Shown here piece by piece: positions 63,605 through 64,000 of a DNA stretch of 64,000 bases (within the stretch, counting starts at the first letter, position 1; each line of letters opens with the position of its first letter). A model generated the notes under the pieces. That model searched no databases. It had not been told where the DNA came from and saw only the letters and a list, made by a program, of their open reading frames with translations. This stretch comes from Fonsecaea monophora (Eukaryota; Ascomycota; Eurotiomycetes; Chaetothyriales; Herpotrichiellaceae): contig NW_019173935.1 of assembly GCF_001642475.1 (NCBI RefSeq), positions 124,001 to 188,000 on the forward strand, given 5' to 3'. Both the position numbers and the translations under genes were made by a program.

Positions 63605-64000
63605 AACGAAGCAATAATCGGGAGGAGGAGTATGGTACTACGATACTGCCATGACAGTTAGAACAACGACGGTTGGGAATAAGTGCACTGGATGCAATGC
63701 TAACGCAGAGAAAATAGATGCTTCGGGTTGCAAGTACTGAACGCAGTTCAGGGGTTAAGGGAGGGTTGGCATCTGCGCTTTCAGGATGCGCCGAGAGCTG
63801 AAAGCTTTAGAGCGGAGACCTGAGCAGCTGAAAGCTGGTGAATGGGAGATGGGAGCTGAGGGCCGGTGAGGCGCAGCTTCCGAGCTCAACAGCTAATACA
63901 ATGAAATGAGGTGTTTTGAGAAGCGTCAGTGACAAAAGCACCAGAGTAGTTCCAACAAGCCGATCCGATCAATTGGGGCAGAATGAAGCCGGGTGTGAAG
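63605..64000 (-). promoter_or_regulatory. SLM1 upstream region
   Basis: This last 396 bp precedes the SLM1 start on the minus strand and runs off the window. It holds loosely repeated GAGCTGAAAGCT-like units near 63795-63840 but no recognisable gene. Confidence 0.4.

Noticed and set aside
1..64000. CRISPR arrays, insertion sequences, long terminal repeats, rRNA genes
   Set aside because: I looked for regularly spaced direct repeats, terminal inverted repeats with transposase-like frames, reverse-transcriptase or integrase motifs, and rRNA-like sequence, and saw none; the organism is also a eukaryote.

Overview
This window is nuclear DNA of a filamentous ascomycete (Pezizomycotina). Genes are intron-poor, with short introns of about 50-110 bp and GT...AG ends. 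Several families are typical of this group: CFEM proteins, zinc-cluster-less regulators of the fungal-specific transcription-factor type, and STAND/NACHT-ankyrin proteins. The housekeeping genes are all of fungal type (CDC9, SGS1, GPI16, OST3, ATG7, LUC7, SLM1). I lean weakly to Eurotiomycetes, perhaps a black yeast, but the sequence alone does not settle it. I see no tRNA or rRNA gene, CRISPR array, insertion sequence or intact transposon.

Layout. 0.6-1.7 kb: a GPI-type CFEM wall/surface protein. 3.0-7.7 kb: a BSD-domain protein and DNA ligase I. 8.5-20.0 kb: an accessory block with a 1752-aa esterase-like/NACHT-like/ankyrin/ZZ-finger STAND protein, an unrecognised 312-aa protein, and a divergently transcribed ankyrin-subtilase of 1189 aa. 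20.0-24.0 kb: a 4 kb stretch without a recognisable gene, holding a promoter-like pyrimidine/TATA region, splice-like signals and several microsatellites. 24.0-27.6 kb: a Ser/Arg-rich protein of unknown function.

28.0-42.4 kb is a housekeeping block: RecQ helicase (SGS1 type), a Kelch protein (KEL3/KLHDC4 type), GPI transamidase subunit GPI16, U1 snRNP protein LUC7 with an RGG tail, an RGG-rich protein, and oligosaccharyltransferase subunit OST3. 42.7-51.7 kb is a second accessory-looking block: an MFS transporter of the allantoate/nicotinate permease type lying between two related regulators without a zinc cluster, then about 1.8 kb of poorly coding DNA and a short-chain dehydrogenase. 52.2-63.6 kb returns to housekeeping genes: a coiled-coil nuclear protein, mitochondrial rRNA methyltransferase MRM2, autophagy E1 ATG7, dCMP deaminase DCD1, a small kinase-like/FTA2-like protein, and the TORC2 effector SLM1.

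The best candidate for an unusual system is the 8.5-20 kb block. The STAND protein appears to have lost both its esterase nucleophile (Ser to Asp) and recognisable Walker A/B motifs, while the ankyrin-subtilase 2 kb upstream keeps a complete Asp/His/Ser triad. This suggests, by inference, a split sensor plus protease-executor arrangement. A separate theme is that ACGCGT (MCB-type) elements sit upstream of the DNA ligase, the RecQ helicase and the dCMP deaminase, with a pair at the last two, consistent with shared S-phase control. All exon joins were derived by eye from splice signals and reading frame.
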